DNA from: an uncultured Balneolaceae bacterium
Lineage (GTDB): Bacteria; Bacteroidota; Rhodothermia; Balneolales; Balneolaceae
Direction: 5' to 3'
Assembly: GCA_937982515.1 (NCBI GenBank)
Contig: CALJMB010000295.1
Coordinates: forward strand, 1 to 12,322
Length of the DNA stretch: 12,322 bases
Below the pieces are notes generated by a model. That model searched no databases and was not told where the DNA came from. It saw nothing but the letters and a program-made list of their open reading frames with translations. A program made the position numbers and the translations under genes. Positions 1 through 6,952 of this stretch are shown here, in pieces; position 1 is the stretch's first letter, and each line of letters starts with the position of its first letter.

Positions 1-50
1 ACAGTTCTACAGTTCTACAGTTCTACAGTTCTACAGTTCTACAGTTCTAC
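1..50. repeat. Perfect 8-bp tandem repeat (ACAGTTCT), cut by left edge
   Basis: The unit ACAGTTCT occurs six times without a mismatch, followed by two bases of a seventh copy, after which the sequence turns abruptly GC-rich. The array starts at base 1, so its true length is unknown. Because 8 is not a multiple of 3, each change of one copy would shift a reading frame. The plus strand of the array is stop-free in every frame, while the minus strand meets a TAG every 24 nt. No gene is visibly attached to it inside the window. Confidence 0.95.
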
Positions 51-88
51 GGCCAGGCGCCCTCCTTCTCCCCGGATCCGGACACCCC

Positions 89-180
89 ATCCTGCCCACT
101 GCCTCCTGCCTACCGCACCGGCCTTCCGCCTTCTGCATTCGGCCCTCTGCCGCCAATTTCTAATCAACTAATTCCCTGAT
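89..180. repeat. Degenerate 7-bp periodic tract
   Basis: From 94 to 155 the sequence can be cut into nine units that each begin with GC: GCCCACT, GCCTCCT, GCCTACC, GCACCG (one base short), GCCTTCC, GCCTTCT, GCATTCG, GCCCTCT and GCCGCCA. The consensus is close to GCCTTCT. From 156 to 180 the 7-nt rhythm seems to continue with an A/T-rich unit (ATTTCTA, ATCAACT, AATTCCC). This looks like an old tandem array that has decayed by point mutation. It lies upstream of rpiB, and the rest of the leader (181-254) is A/T-rich with no promoter I can name with confidence. Confidence 0.7.
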
Positions 181-254
181 ACGGCTTTTTACTGTCAAAA
201 ATTTTGATGATATTTGAGGCTACTCTGAAATACTGAATTTCGTTTATAAACATC

Positions 255-698
255 ATGATTATTCCCATCGCTAGCGATCATGCAGGCTATAAAACTAAGG
301 AGCTGGTAAGGAAAATCCTGGAAGATATGGGCCATATGCCTGTAGATTTCGGCACTCATTCTGAAGAATCAGTAGACTATCCAGATTTTGCCGTGCAGGT
401 GGCGGAAAGGGTGCACTCCGGAGAAAATGATATGGGTATCCTGGTCTGTGGCAGCGGACAGGGTATGTGTATGACGGCCAACAAGTTTCAGAATATACGG
501 GCCGCTCTGGTGCATGACGAAGATTCTGCCGCTCTGACGCGCCGGCATAACGATGCCAATGTGTTGTGCCTGGCCGGCCGTGAACTTGATGAGAAACACC
601 TGGAAGGAATTATCCGGTCATGGTTAAATACCGATTTTGAAGGAGGCCGGCATGAGCGCCGGGTAAATAAAATTAATACCCTAACAAAGAACAGTTGA
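255..698 (+). CDS. rpiB: Ribose-5-phosphate isomerase B
   Basis: This 147-residue protein is a full-length RpiB, which interconverts ribose 5-phosphate and ribulose 5-phosphate in the cytosolic pentose phosphate pathway. It starts with the family signature SDHAG (D8, H9). The catalytic Cys is C65 in the phosphate-binding loop VCGSGQGM (64-71). The motif RHNDANVL (97-104) carries the conserved His98 and Asn99, and the basic C-terminal motif GGRHERRV is present. Length matches the usual 145-155 residues. The ATG at 255 is followed at once by the expected beta strand, so the start is secure although no Shine-Dalgarno is visible. The stop lies 6 bp before the glyA ATG, which implies co-transcription. 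Some RpiB proteins act on other sugars such as allose 6-phosphate; the sequence alone does not settle substrate breadth. Confidence 0.96.
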   Translation: MIIPIASDHAGYKTKELVRKILEDMGHMPVDFGTHSEESVDYPDFAVQVAERVHSGENDMGILVCGSGQGMCMTANKFQNIRAALVHDEDSAALTRRHNDANVLCLAGRELDEKHLEGIIRSWLNTDFEGGRHERRVNKINTLTKNS

Positions 699-704
699 CA
701 CTTG

Positions 705-2003
705 ATGGAATCACTATCTGAGCAGGATGCAAAGCTATTTGGCTTACTGAATGAAGAACGGAAGCGGCAAAATGATAATCTGGAACTGATCGCCTCAGAA
801 AACTTCGCTTCGAGAGCAGTCATGGAAGCTATGGGGTCTACCCTTACCAACAAGTATGCCGAAGGCCTGCCCGGAAAACGGTATTATGGCGGCTGCGAAG
901 TAGTGGATAAAGTAGAAGATCTGGCCCGTGAGCGTGCCAAGAAACTTTTCGGGGCAGAGTGGGTGAACGTACAGCCCCATTCCGGCGCCCAGGCTAACGC
1001 CGCTGTGTATCTGGCCTTCATGGAGCCCGGTGAAACGCTGCTCGGGCTGGATCTCTCACACGGCGGACACCTTACCCACGGATCGCCGGTCAACTTCTCA
1101 GGCATCCTTTACAACTCTGAATTTTATGGAGTAGACAGAGAAACCGGCCGCATAGATCTGGATAAAGTCCGCGATAAAGCCAAAGAAGTTAATCCCAAAC
1201 TCATTTCGATTGGCGCTTCAGCCTATCCCCGCGACCTGGATTACAAAGCGTTCCGGGAGATAGCCGATGAAGTGGGCGCCTACCTGTGGATGGATATGGC
1301 TCACACAGCCGGGCTGATTGCCGCGGGCCTGTTGAATGACCCCCTCCCCCACTGCCATGTGGTGACAACAACCACGCACAAAACCCTGCGGGGCCCCCGG
1401 GGCGGAATGATCCTGCTGGGCAAAGACGGAGAAAACACACTCGGTATAAAGGCCCGGAAGTCAGGCCGCACAAAAAAATGGAGTGAAGTGCTCGACTCGC
1501 GCGTATTTCCCGGAATACAAGGCGGGCCTCTCATGCACGTGATCGCCGCCAAGGCCGTCTCTTTTGGAGAAGCCCTACAGGATGATTTCAAGAGGTATCA
1601 AGAACAGGTAAAAGAAAACGCCCTTACATTAAGCGAAGCCTTTAAAAATCTCGGTTACAACCTGGTAAGCGACGGTACGGATAACCACCTCATACTCGTT
1701 GACCTGAGGAACAAAGGGTTGACAGGCAAAAAAGCAGAGGAGTCGCTGGAAAGAGCGAATATTACGCTAAATAAAAATATGGTGCCTTTCGATACAGAAG
1801 GCCCCTTTGTGACTTCCGGGATCAGAATCGGATCACCGGCTATGACAACCAGGGGGTTCGGCAAAGAAGAATTTATACAAGTCGTCAATCTCATCGACCG
1901 GGTACTTCAGCATCCGGATGATGAAGAAAGAGTGGAAGCAGTTAAAGCTGAAGTAAAAGAACTCTGCGACCGGTTTCCGCTCTACGATTTTGTAACGGCC
2001 TGA
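705..2003 (+). CDS. glyA: Serine hydroxymethyltransferase (SHMT)
   Basis: This PLP enzyme of 432 residues converts serine plus tetrahydrofolate to glycine plus 5,10-methylene-THF, the main source of one-carbon units. The N-terminal region has LELIASENF (26-34), then the YAEGLPGKRYYGGC block (51-64). The PLP-binding Asp/His pair is in WMDMAH (D197, H200). The Schiff-base lysine is K226 in TTTTHKTLRGPRGG. The C-terminal domain contains the typical SGIRIG and TTRG motifs. A TTG at 702 is also in frame, directly before the ATG at 705. I prefer the ATG, as the protein then begins at the usual place. The gene follows rpiB by 6 bp and precedes tatC by 31 bp. All catalytic residues I can check are present. 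Confidence 0.97.
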   Translation: MESLSEQDAKLFGLLNEERKRQNDNLELIASENFASRAVMEAMGSTLTNKYAEGLPGKRYYGGCEVVDKVEDLARERAKKLFGAEWVNVQPHSGAQANAAVYLAFMEPGETLLGLDLSHGGHLTHGSPVNFSGILYNSEFYGVDRETGRIDLDKVRDKAKEVNPKLISIGASAYPRDLDYKAFREIADEVGAYLWMDMAHTAGLIAAGLLNDPLPHCHVVTTTTHKTLRGPRGGMILLGKDGENTLGIKARKSGRTKKWSEVLDSRVFPGIQGGPLMHVIAAKAVSFGEALQDDFKRYQEQVKENALTLSEAFKNLGYNLVSDGTDNHLILVDLRNKGLTGKKAEESLERANITLNKNMVPFDTEGPFVTSGIRIGSPAMTTRGFGKEEFIQVVNLIDRVLQHPDDEERVEAVKAEVKELCDRFPLYDFVTA

Positions 2004-2034
2004 TAACTAATTATCTCTGTAGTTAAAGTTTAAA

Positions 2035-2901
2035 ATGAATCCAACAGAAGAACGGCAAATTATGACGGGCAATCCGCCCAGGGCCAAACTGCCGGTAGAC
2101 CGAACGGCAGAAATGTCATTTCTGGAGCACCTTGAGGAACTCAGATGGCGAATTATTAAAGGAGCCGGAGGCATTGGCCTTGGTATTATCATCGCCTTTT
2201 TCTTTAGTGAATTTCTTATTGAAGAGGTGTTGCTGGGCCCTGCCAAATCAGACTTCATCGTCTACACCTTTTTTGAGAAGTTCTTTGGAATGAATATAGT
2301 TGACCTGACGTTGCAGAGCCGAAGGCTGCCCGGACAATTCTTTACCTACTGGGGAATGCTGATTTTAGTTGGAGCTATTCTGGGATCGCCTGTATTTTTT
2401 TATCAAATGTGGGCATTTATCTCACCTGCCCTGGAAAGTAGTGAAAAATGGAAGACCAGACTCCACACTGTGTTTATAACCACTTTTTTCCTGGCAGGTA
2501 TATGCTTTGGATATTTTGTGCTGGTTCCTTTTGCCCTTCAGTTTTTCACCCAGTTCCAAATTGCGGAAGTTGTTCGCAACGACTTTGATATCAACCAGTA
2601 TTTTAGCTCCCTGGCCACCTGGGTCATATCCTGTGGAGTCATATTCCAACTCCCGGTAATCAGTTACTTTCTGGCTAAATTCGGTTTTTTAACGCCTGAG
2701 TTCCTGCGAACGTACCGGCGGCACGCCATTGCAGCCTGTTTTATTATTTCAGCCGCATTAACACCACCCGACCCTATATCTCAAACTCTTGTTGCCGTAC
2801 CACTCATTTTTTTATACCAGCTTTCGATATATATAACCAAAATCGGCGTAAGGCAACGGGAAAGAGAGTTAAAACGCGCATTCGGTGACATTCCGGAATA
2901 A
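2035..2901 (+). CDS. tatC: Sec-independent (twin-arginine) translocase subunit TatC
   Basis: TatC is the polytopic membrane receptor of the Tat pathway, which exports folded proteins bearing a twin-arginine signal. The 288-residue protein has the N-terminal signature FLEHLEELRWRII (29-41) just before the first membrane segment. About six hydrophobic segments follow, near 42-60, 104-124, 148-170, 190-212, 228-243 and 247-268. The signal-peptide binding region YQMWAFISPAL (123-133) is followed by the conserved Glu137. LTPPDP (242-247) sits before the last segment. The first periplasmic loop (about 61-103) is longer than in E. coli. Neither tatA nor tatB is in the window, so they must lie elsewhere. 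The ATG has only an A/T-rich leader (GTTTAAA). An alternative Met at residue 10 or 27 is possible, but the former would change little. Confidence 0.95.
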   Translation: MNPTEERQIMTGNPPRAKLPVDRTAEMSFLEHLEELRWRIIKGAGGIGLGIIIAFFFSEFLIEEVLLGPAKSDFIVYTFFEKFFGMNIVDLTLQSRRLPGQFFTYWGMLILVGAILGSPVFFYQMWAFISPALESSEKWKTRLHTVFITTFFLAGICFGYFVLVPFALQFFTQFQIAEVVRNDFDINQYFSSLATWVISCGVIFQLPVISYFLAKFGFLTPEFLRTYRRHAIAACFIISAALTPPDPISQTLVAVPLIFLYQLSIYITKIGVRQRERELKRAFGDIPE

Positions 2902-3020
2902 TAATTCTTTCCCATAAATTGTTATTAACCTGCAATATTATCGCGCGTTAAAACTGCCAGAATGAGACATAATTTGCAACACTAAAAGTTCTGTTTAATA
3001 GCTTAGCTCAACCATACCTT

Positions 3021-3575
3021 ATGAATATTTTTTCCATAGAGTCATTCAAACACAACCTACGTATTTTTTACTTAACCGCCCTTGTTTTCGTGGGTCTGTT
3101 ACTGTTCCAATCCTGTGGGAGCGACTCTATTGGTGGCATAAGTTATGAAAATGCTCCCCCTCTCCCCGATACAAGTAACGCCGTCAAAGCCTTAAGGTTT
3201 GATGACGGCCTCCGCATCTATGTTATGAAGGAAGGGTACAGCGACGATCCATTTGAGGTTACTTCTAACGATGAAATTCAGGTTCACTATACGGGAAGAA
3301 CAGCCGATGACGGTGAAATTTTTGAGAGCACCTACATCAATGACTACGAATCTCCCCGCATATTTAACAATCTGACGCCCGACCGGAAGGAAACCAGCAG
3401 CGGAGTGGCCGGGCCTTTGATTGACGGTTTCCGCCGCGGGTTATTGGGGATGAAGGTAGGAGAAAAACGATTAATCTACATACCTCCCGAGCTGGGTTAT
3501 GGAGGCCAGGATGGACACAGGCTCCGGGAAGAGACGCTGATATTCGATGTTGAGCTGCTGCGGATACTCAATTAA
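3021..3575 (+). CDS. FKBP-type peptidyl-prolyl cis-trans isomerase, predicted lipoprotein
   Basis: The protein of 184 residues has a short basic N-terminus, a hydrophobic stretch (about 15-30) and the lipobox-like FQSC with Cys32 as the acylation site. It is therefore probably an envelope-anchored lipoprotein. The FKBP domain spans about 83-183: IQVHYTGR (86-93), GEIFEST (98-104), LIDGFRRGLLGMKVGEKR (133-150), IPPELGYGG (154-162) and the closing strand TLIFDVELLRI. Such domains speed proline isomerisation during folding of exported proteins. Compared with FKBP12, the Trp at the pocket base is Phe137 and the Phe-Asp pair is Phe101-Glu102. The segment between the first strands and LIDGF is somewhat expanded. 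These changes are plausible in active family members, but activity is not proven. The gene lies 119 bp after tatC and converges on alr. Confidence 0.88.
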   Translation: MNIFSIESFKHNLRIFYLTALVFVGLLLFQSCGSDSIGGISYENAPPLPDTSNAVKALRFDDGLRIYVMKEGYSDDPFEVTSNDEIQVHYTGRTADDGEIFESTYINDYESPRIFNNLTPDRKETSSGVAGPLIDGFRRGLLGMKVGEKRLIYIPPELGYGGQDGHRLREETLIFDVELLRILN

Positions 3576-3605
3576 TTAACCCACCTGATAATCCCGAAGG
3601 AGCAG

Positions 3606-3626
3606 GACCGGACAGGCTGTCCGGTC
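3606..3626. terminator. Inverted repeat between convergent genes, probable bidirectional terminator
   Basis: GACCGGACAG (3606-3615) and CTGTCCGGTC (3617-3626) form a perfect 10-bp inverted repeat around a single G. As RNA it would fold into a 9-bp GC-rich stem with a 3-nt loop. It lies 30 bp after the FKBP gene stop and 22 bp after the alr stop on the other strand, where a shared transcription end is expected. No T-run follows on either side, so it is not a canonical intrinsic terminator. It may instead stabilise 3' ends or act together with Rho. Confidence 0.6.
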
Positions 3627-3648
3627 TGCGTCTGGTTCTATACAACAA

Positions 3649-4707
3649 TCAACTATACATTCGGGGAATATAAGGGGATATGCCTGTCAGGATTTCATAC
3701 GGTATGGTTTTCAGATGGTCTGACCATGTGGAGGCGGTAAGTGTTTCTCCGTCTAAAATCTCCACTCTGTCATCTGGTGGAAGGTGTTTACCCAACAGAA
3801 CCATGCAGTAATTCATGGTAATTCTGCCAACTACAGGGCAGATGCTTGTTCCGGCCCTGACCTCAAGCTTCCCCGTTAGGTTACGCCTGATACCATCGGC
3901 ATATCCTACAGGGAGAATCCCGATGTAACTATCTTCAGAAGCTGTCCAGACAGCGCCGTAGCTGATCGCAGCCCCCTTTTTAACCTTCTTGACATGCATC
4001 AACTGAGTGTGCCAGGCCAATGCGGGTTGCAGGCCCGGAATTTGCACCGGACCCGGGGGATATCCATACATGCCTATGCCGCTTCGAACCATGTCGAACT
4101 GAGCTTCCGGATAGAACACACTGCCCCCGGTATTGCACATATGCGTGAGCAGTTCAGGTTCAAATTCAGCCCGGATGCTTTTGAACATTTTTAATTGTCT
4201 GGATGCCGGCGGAGAACCGGGTTCATCCGATGTAGCGAAATGGGAATAGATGCCGGTGCAGATAAGTTCACCAGCCTCTTCCATTTTTCGTTTAATGTCG
4301 GACAGTTGTTCGGGCAAGAAGCCCAGTCTTCCCATTCCCGTATCGATGTTCAGGTGGTATCGGGTTCCTGAAGGCAGCAGGTCAAAGTGATCCGGTGAGC
4401 TTAAGGTTGCCGTCAGATTATACCGTTTGTACGCCTCCGCACTTTCTCTCAGGGGCGGCTCGAAAACCAATATCGGTTCCATAATACCCGCCTCCCTTAA
4501 TTCCACGGCCTCGGCCAGTTCGTTAACGGCCAGCCATTCCGCTTTGCCCCGAACGGCTTCGGCTACTTCCACGCTTCCGTGTCCGTAAGCGTCGGCTTTA
4601 ACCACAGCCATCTGCTTTACACCGGTGCGGAGATGACGGCCAATAACATCGAGATTGTGTCTGATTTTGTTCAAATCAACTTTAACTACGGAGTTGCTTT
4701 TCTTCAA
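3649..4707 (-). CDS. alr: Alanine racemase (PLP-dependent)
   Basis: Alr interconverts L- and D-alanine for peptidoglycan synthesis in the cytosol. The 352-residue protein has the usual fold order: an N-terminal PLP barrel with Lys37 in VVKADAYGHG, Arg127 in IDTGMGRLGF, HMCNTGG (189-195), and MVRSGIGMYG (206-215). The C-terminal domain contains the second catalytic residue, Tyr250, in AISYGA, and GYADGIRR (268-275). Two usually conserved positions differ. Asn120 stands where many enzymes have a carbamylated Lys, and GRITMN has Asn299 where Asp is common. The start is TTG at 4705-4707: there is an in-frame TAA five codons upstream and the first internal Met is residue 33, too close to Lys37. 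The barrel start VVKVDLNKIRHN agrees with this. A likely promoter lies about 115 bp upstream. Confidence 0.95.
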   Translation of the reverse strand: MKKSNSVVKVDLNKIRHNLDVIGRHLRTGVKQMAVVKADAYGHGSVEVAEAVRGKAEWLAVNELAEAVELREAGIMEPILVFEPPLRESAEAYKRYNLTATLSSPDHFDLLPSGTRYHLNIDTGMGRLGFLPEQLSDIKRKMEEAGELICTGIYSHFATSDEPGSPPASRQLKMFKSIRAEFEPELLTHMCNTGGSVFYPEAQFDMVRSGIGMYGYPPGPVQIPGLQPALAWHTQLMHVKKVKKGAAISYGAVWTASEDSYIGILPVGYADGIRRNLTGKLEVRAGTSICPVVGRITMNYCMVLLGKHLPPDDRVEILDGETLTASTWSDHLKTIPYEILTGISPYIPRMYS

Positions 4708-5027
4708 AGTGAAATAAATTTACTGTTTATATTGTTGCTTATATATAGCCCGGGATTTACCAACATAACGCGTGCAGAGAATCTCAAAAGTTGTCCAGGC
4801 TGGAAGAAGCGTGGCCTGTCTCAAAGTTATTCATCAACGTTATAGCGTTACAAATTGCACGAAATTAAAATTTTATATGTTAAATTGACGCTATACAATT
4901 GCGTTTCGTTAAGCCAAACGATGATATATTATATAATCTGGCATACAGCAGGTTAAGCATAAATTCTATATACTATTAATCTTTCATCCCTGGAAATTAA
5001 TTACTATCAAATAATATTGTAGATAAA
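4708..5027. other. Divergent intergenic region between alr and sppA
   Basis: These 320 bp contain no credible gene. The alr-proximal part (about 4708-4860) holds the alr leader and promoter. The rest (about 4860-5027) is strongly A/T-rich and must contain the sppA control region. There I see a TATAAT at 4932-4937 but no matching -35 box at the right spacing, and an isolated TTGACG at 4885-4890, so I do not call an sppA promoter. No riboswitch, tRNA or clear repeat was seen. Confidence 0.6.
4822..4854 (-). promoter_or_regulatory. Bacteroidota-type promoter for alr
   Basis: On the minus strand, TTTG (4854-4851) is followed after 21 nt by TAACTTTG (4829-4822). This matches the Bacteroidota housekeeping sigma consensus TTTG, 17-23 nt, TAnnTTTG at every defined base. 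It points at alr and predicts transcription starting near 4815, with an untranslated leader of roughly 108 nt. The match is by eye and has not been tested against chance, but both boxes and the spacing agree in an intergenic position. Confidence 0.6.
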
Positions 5028-6818
5028 ATGAAATTTTTCCGTACGCTCGTTGCAACTACTCTTGGTACTCTTCTGGCCCTATTCCTTCTTTTCATTATCA
5101 TCCTGATAACCATTGTCAGCAGTACCGGAGAACCAGAGCCTTATATCAGAGATAATTCCGTTTTAAAAATTGCCATAAGTGGCGACATTCCGAGCCGGCA
5201 TATCTTTAATCCGTTCGATGAAATTTTTGGAAGAAAGGATGATAACAGGGTGTCGCTTGAAAGTCTAAAAGAAAATCTGGCCAAAGCAGCATCTCACGAT
5301 AAAATAAGCGGGGTATGGCTGGAGATTGATTTTGTTGAAGCAGGGTGGGCGAACCTCCAGGAGGCGCACAGGTTAATTTCCGCTTTCCGCGACAGTTCAA
5401 AGAAATTTGTCTATGCCAGTACCAATGATATAGGTCTTAACGAGAAAGGATATTTTCTGGCTACTGCCGCCGATTCTGTTTTCTCCCCGCCAGAGTCTTT
5501 TTTTGAGTTTGACGGCTTCTATTCACAGGTTATGTTTTTAACCGGACTTTTTGAAAAACTGGGCATCGATGTAGAAGTAACCCGCCATGGAAAGTATAAG
5601 TCTGCAGTAGAGCCTTATTTCCGGAAAGAGCTTTCAGAAGAAAGTAAATATCAGCTGGAACAACTCGTAGAAGATATAACCGCCACCTTTGTGGATGCCG
5701 TAAGCGCAAAGACCGGCAAAAGTTCAGGCGAGATCAACGCCCTGCTCAATAACACCCCCAGCCTGAGCGCACGTGCCGGGTTTGAACAAGGACTTCTTGA
5801 CACGCTGCTCTATACCGAAGGGGTTGAGAAGCTTATTAAAAAGCGCCTCGGCCTGAAAGCAAGCGCTTCCCTCCAAACCGTTTCCAATGCGCGGTATACA
5901 GGAGTCTCCCGACGTACGGCTGGCTTAGATGTCCCCTCCACTAAAAACAAAATAGCTGTAATTTACGCCGCGGGTGCAATTATACCAGCTATGAATTCGA
6001 ATTCTCCTCTGGATAACCAACAGTTTATCACGGCTCCGGCTTTTCGTAAACAATTAGAAGAGATACGTAATGACAACAATGTAAAAGCATTGGTTGTTCG
6101 TATTAACAGTCCCGGAGGTTCTGCAAGTACTTCAGATGCCATATGGAACATGCTTCGCGAAACAACGGAAGACCTGCCGGTCATTGTTTCGATGGGGCCT
6201 GTAGCGGCATCGGGAGGTTACTATATTGCCATGGCTGCCGATACCATTGTTGCCGAACCTACTACTATTACCGGTTCCATTGGCGTATTCGGCACAAAAT
6301 TCAATGCACGGCAGCTATTCAACGAAGAGCTGGGTATTACGTTCGATGAAGTGAAATCTCATAATCATGCCGATTGGCTGACTTCCACCCGGGGGTTTAC
6401 CCCTAGCGAGGAGAAAGCCTTTCAGCAGTTCATCGATCGCACGTACCACACATTTATCAGCAAAGCAGCCGAGGCACGAGGCCTGTCCATACAAGAAGTT
6501 GATAAAATTGCTCAGGGAAGAGTGTGGACAGGTACTGATGCCAAAGACCAACAACTGGTGGATATTCTGGGCGGACTGGAAACCGCCATTGAAGTAGCCG
6601 CAGAAAAAGCAGGCATTACAGATTATGCTTTAATTTCTTTCCCCAGACAAAAGAACCTTTTTCAGTTTTTCATGAGCTCGGCTGAGACAAAAGTAAAAGC
6701 TATGCTGAAGAGTCTATGGTTTGGTGACATATTTCCAAATGACGCGACTTCTCAGTTTATGCTCATGAAAAACCACGGGCCACTCCTGCTGATGCCTTTT
6801 GACATAACCATACAGTAG
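5028..6818 (+). CDS. sppA: Signal peptide peptidase SppA, long (67K) form
   Basis: SppA is a membrane-anchored serine protease of the ClpP/crotonase-like S49 family that degrades cleaved signal peptides in the envelope. The 596-residue protein has an N-terminal membrane anchor (about 7-31) and two tandem S49 domains, the long bacterial form. The general-base lysine is K191 in RHGKYKSAVEPY in the first domain. The nucleophile Ser395 is in GPVAASGGYY in the second domain, preceded by VVRINSPGGSAS (356-367). TGSIGVFG (415-422) also fits. Both members of the Ser/Lys dyad seen in E. coli SppA (Lys209, Ser409) are therefore present. The ATG at 5028 gives a proper basic start before the anchor. The gene stands alone, divergent from alr and followed by a structured gap. 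Confidence 0.95.
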   Translation: MKFFRTLVATTLGTLLALFLLFIIILITIVSSTGEPEPYIRDNSVLKIAISGDIPSRHIFNPFDEIFGRKDDNRVSLESLKENLAKAASHDKISGVWLEIDFVEAGWANLQEAHRLISAFRDSSKKFVYASTNDIGLNEKGYFLATAADSVFSPPESFFEFDGFYSQVMFLTGLFEKLGIDVEVTRHGKYKSAVEPYFRKELSEESKYQLEQLVEDITATFVDAVSAKTGKSSGEINALLNNTPSLSARAGFEQGLLDTLLYTEGVEKLIKKRLGLKASASLQTVSNARYTGVSRRTAGLDVPSTKNKIAVIYAAGAIIPAMNSNSPLDNQQFITAPAFRKQLEEIRNDNNVKALVVRINSPGGSASTSDAIWNMLRETTEDLPVIVSMGPVAASGGYYIAMAADTIVAEPTTITGSIGVFGTKFNARQLFNEELGITFDEVKSHNHADWLTSTRGFTPSEEKAFQQFIDRTYHTFISKAAEARGLSIQEVDKIAQGRVWTGTDAKDQQLVDILGGLETAIEVAAEKAGITDYALISFPRQKNLFQFFMSSAETKVKAMLKSLWFGDIFPNDATSQFMLMKNHGPLLLMPFDITIQ

Positions 6819-6820
6819 AG

Positions 6821-6900
6821 TGTTGTCGGTGGTTAATAATTGGTGGTACAGGAGTGTCCGCCAACTGGCACCAAACCACAAACAACAGGCTGTATTTTTG
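6821..6900 (+). promoter_or_regulatory. Nested imperfect inverted repeat after sppA, with T-run
   Basis: TGTTGTCGGTGGTT (6821-6834) pairs with AACCACAAACAACA (6874-6887) in 12 of 14 positions, the exception being a central 2x2 internal loop. Inside it, TTGGTGG (6840-6846) pairs with CCGCCAA (6858-6864) with one G-U pair. A T5 run follows within 12 nt. It could end sppA transcripts or form a structured leader of the next gene. TATTTTTG (6893-6900) matches the Bacteroidota -7 box TAnnTTTG for that gene, but no TTTG or TTG lies at the right distance upstream. Confidence 0.4.
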
Positions 6901-6952
6901 AATTTCGCTGATACATGGCAACTTAACAGCAATACGCAGTACACAATAGTCT

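Noticed and set aside
1..50. CRISPR-like array
   Set aside because: The units are directly adjacent 8-mers with no spacers, so it is a simple tandem repeat.
3..179. Open plus-strand frame of 59 codons from the left edge through the octamer array to a TGA
   Set aside because: The array is stop-free by its composition and the rest is a 7-bp periodic, Pro/Ser-rich read-through with no recognisable domain. Without the upstream sequence I do not call a partial gene.
488..853. 121-codon minus-strand open frame across the rpiB-glyA junction
   Set aside because: It lies antisense to two well-identified genes and its translation shows no domain.
2902..3020. Hairpin and promoter between tatC and the FKBP gene
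   Set aside because: TAATAA/TTATTA pairing is trivial in A/T-rich DNA, and TAATTTG (2970-2976) is one base short of the -7 consensus with no upstream TTTG.
4579..4845. 88-codon plus-strand open frame running from inside alr into its promoter region
   Set aside because: The first half is antisense to the Alr PLP-lysine region and the second half overlaps the alr leader. The protein has no recognisable features.
4885..4937. Sigma-70-like promoter for sppA (TTGACG and TATAAT)
   Set aside because: The two hexamers are 41 nt apart, which is incompatible with one promoter.
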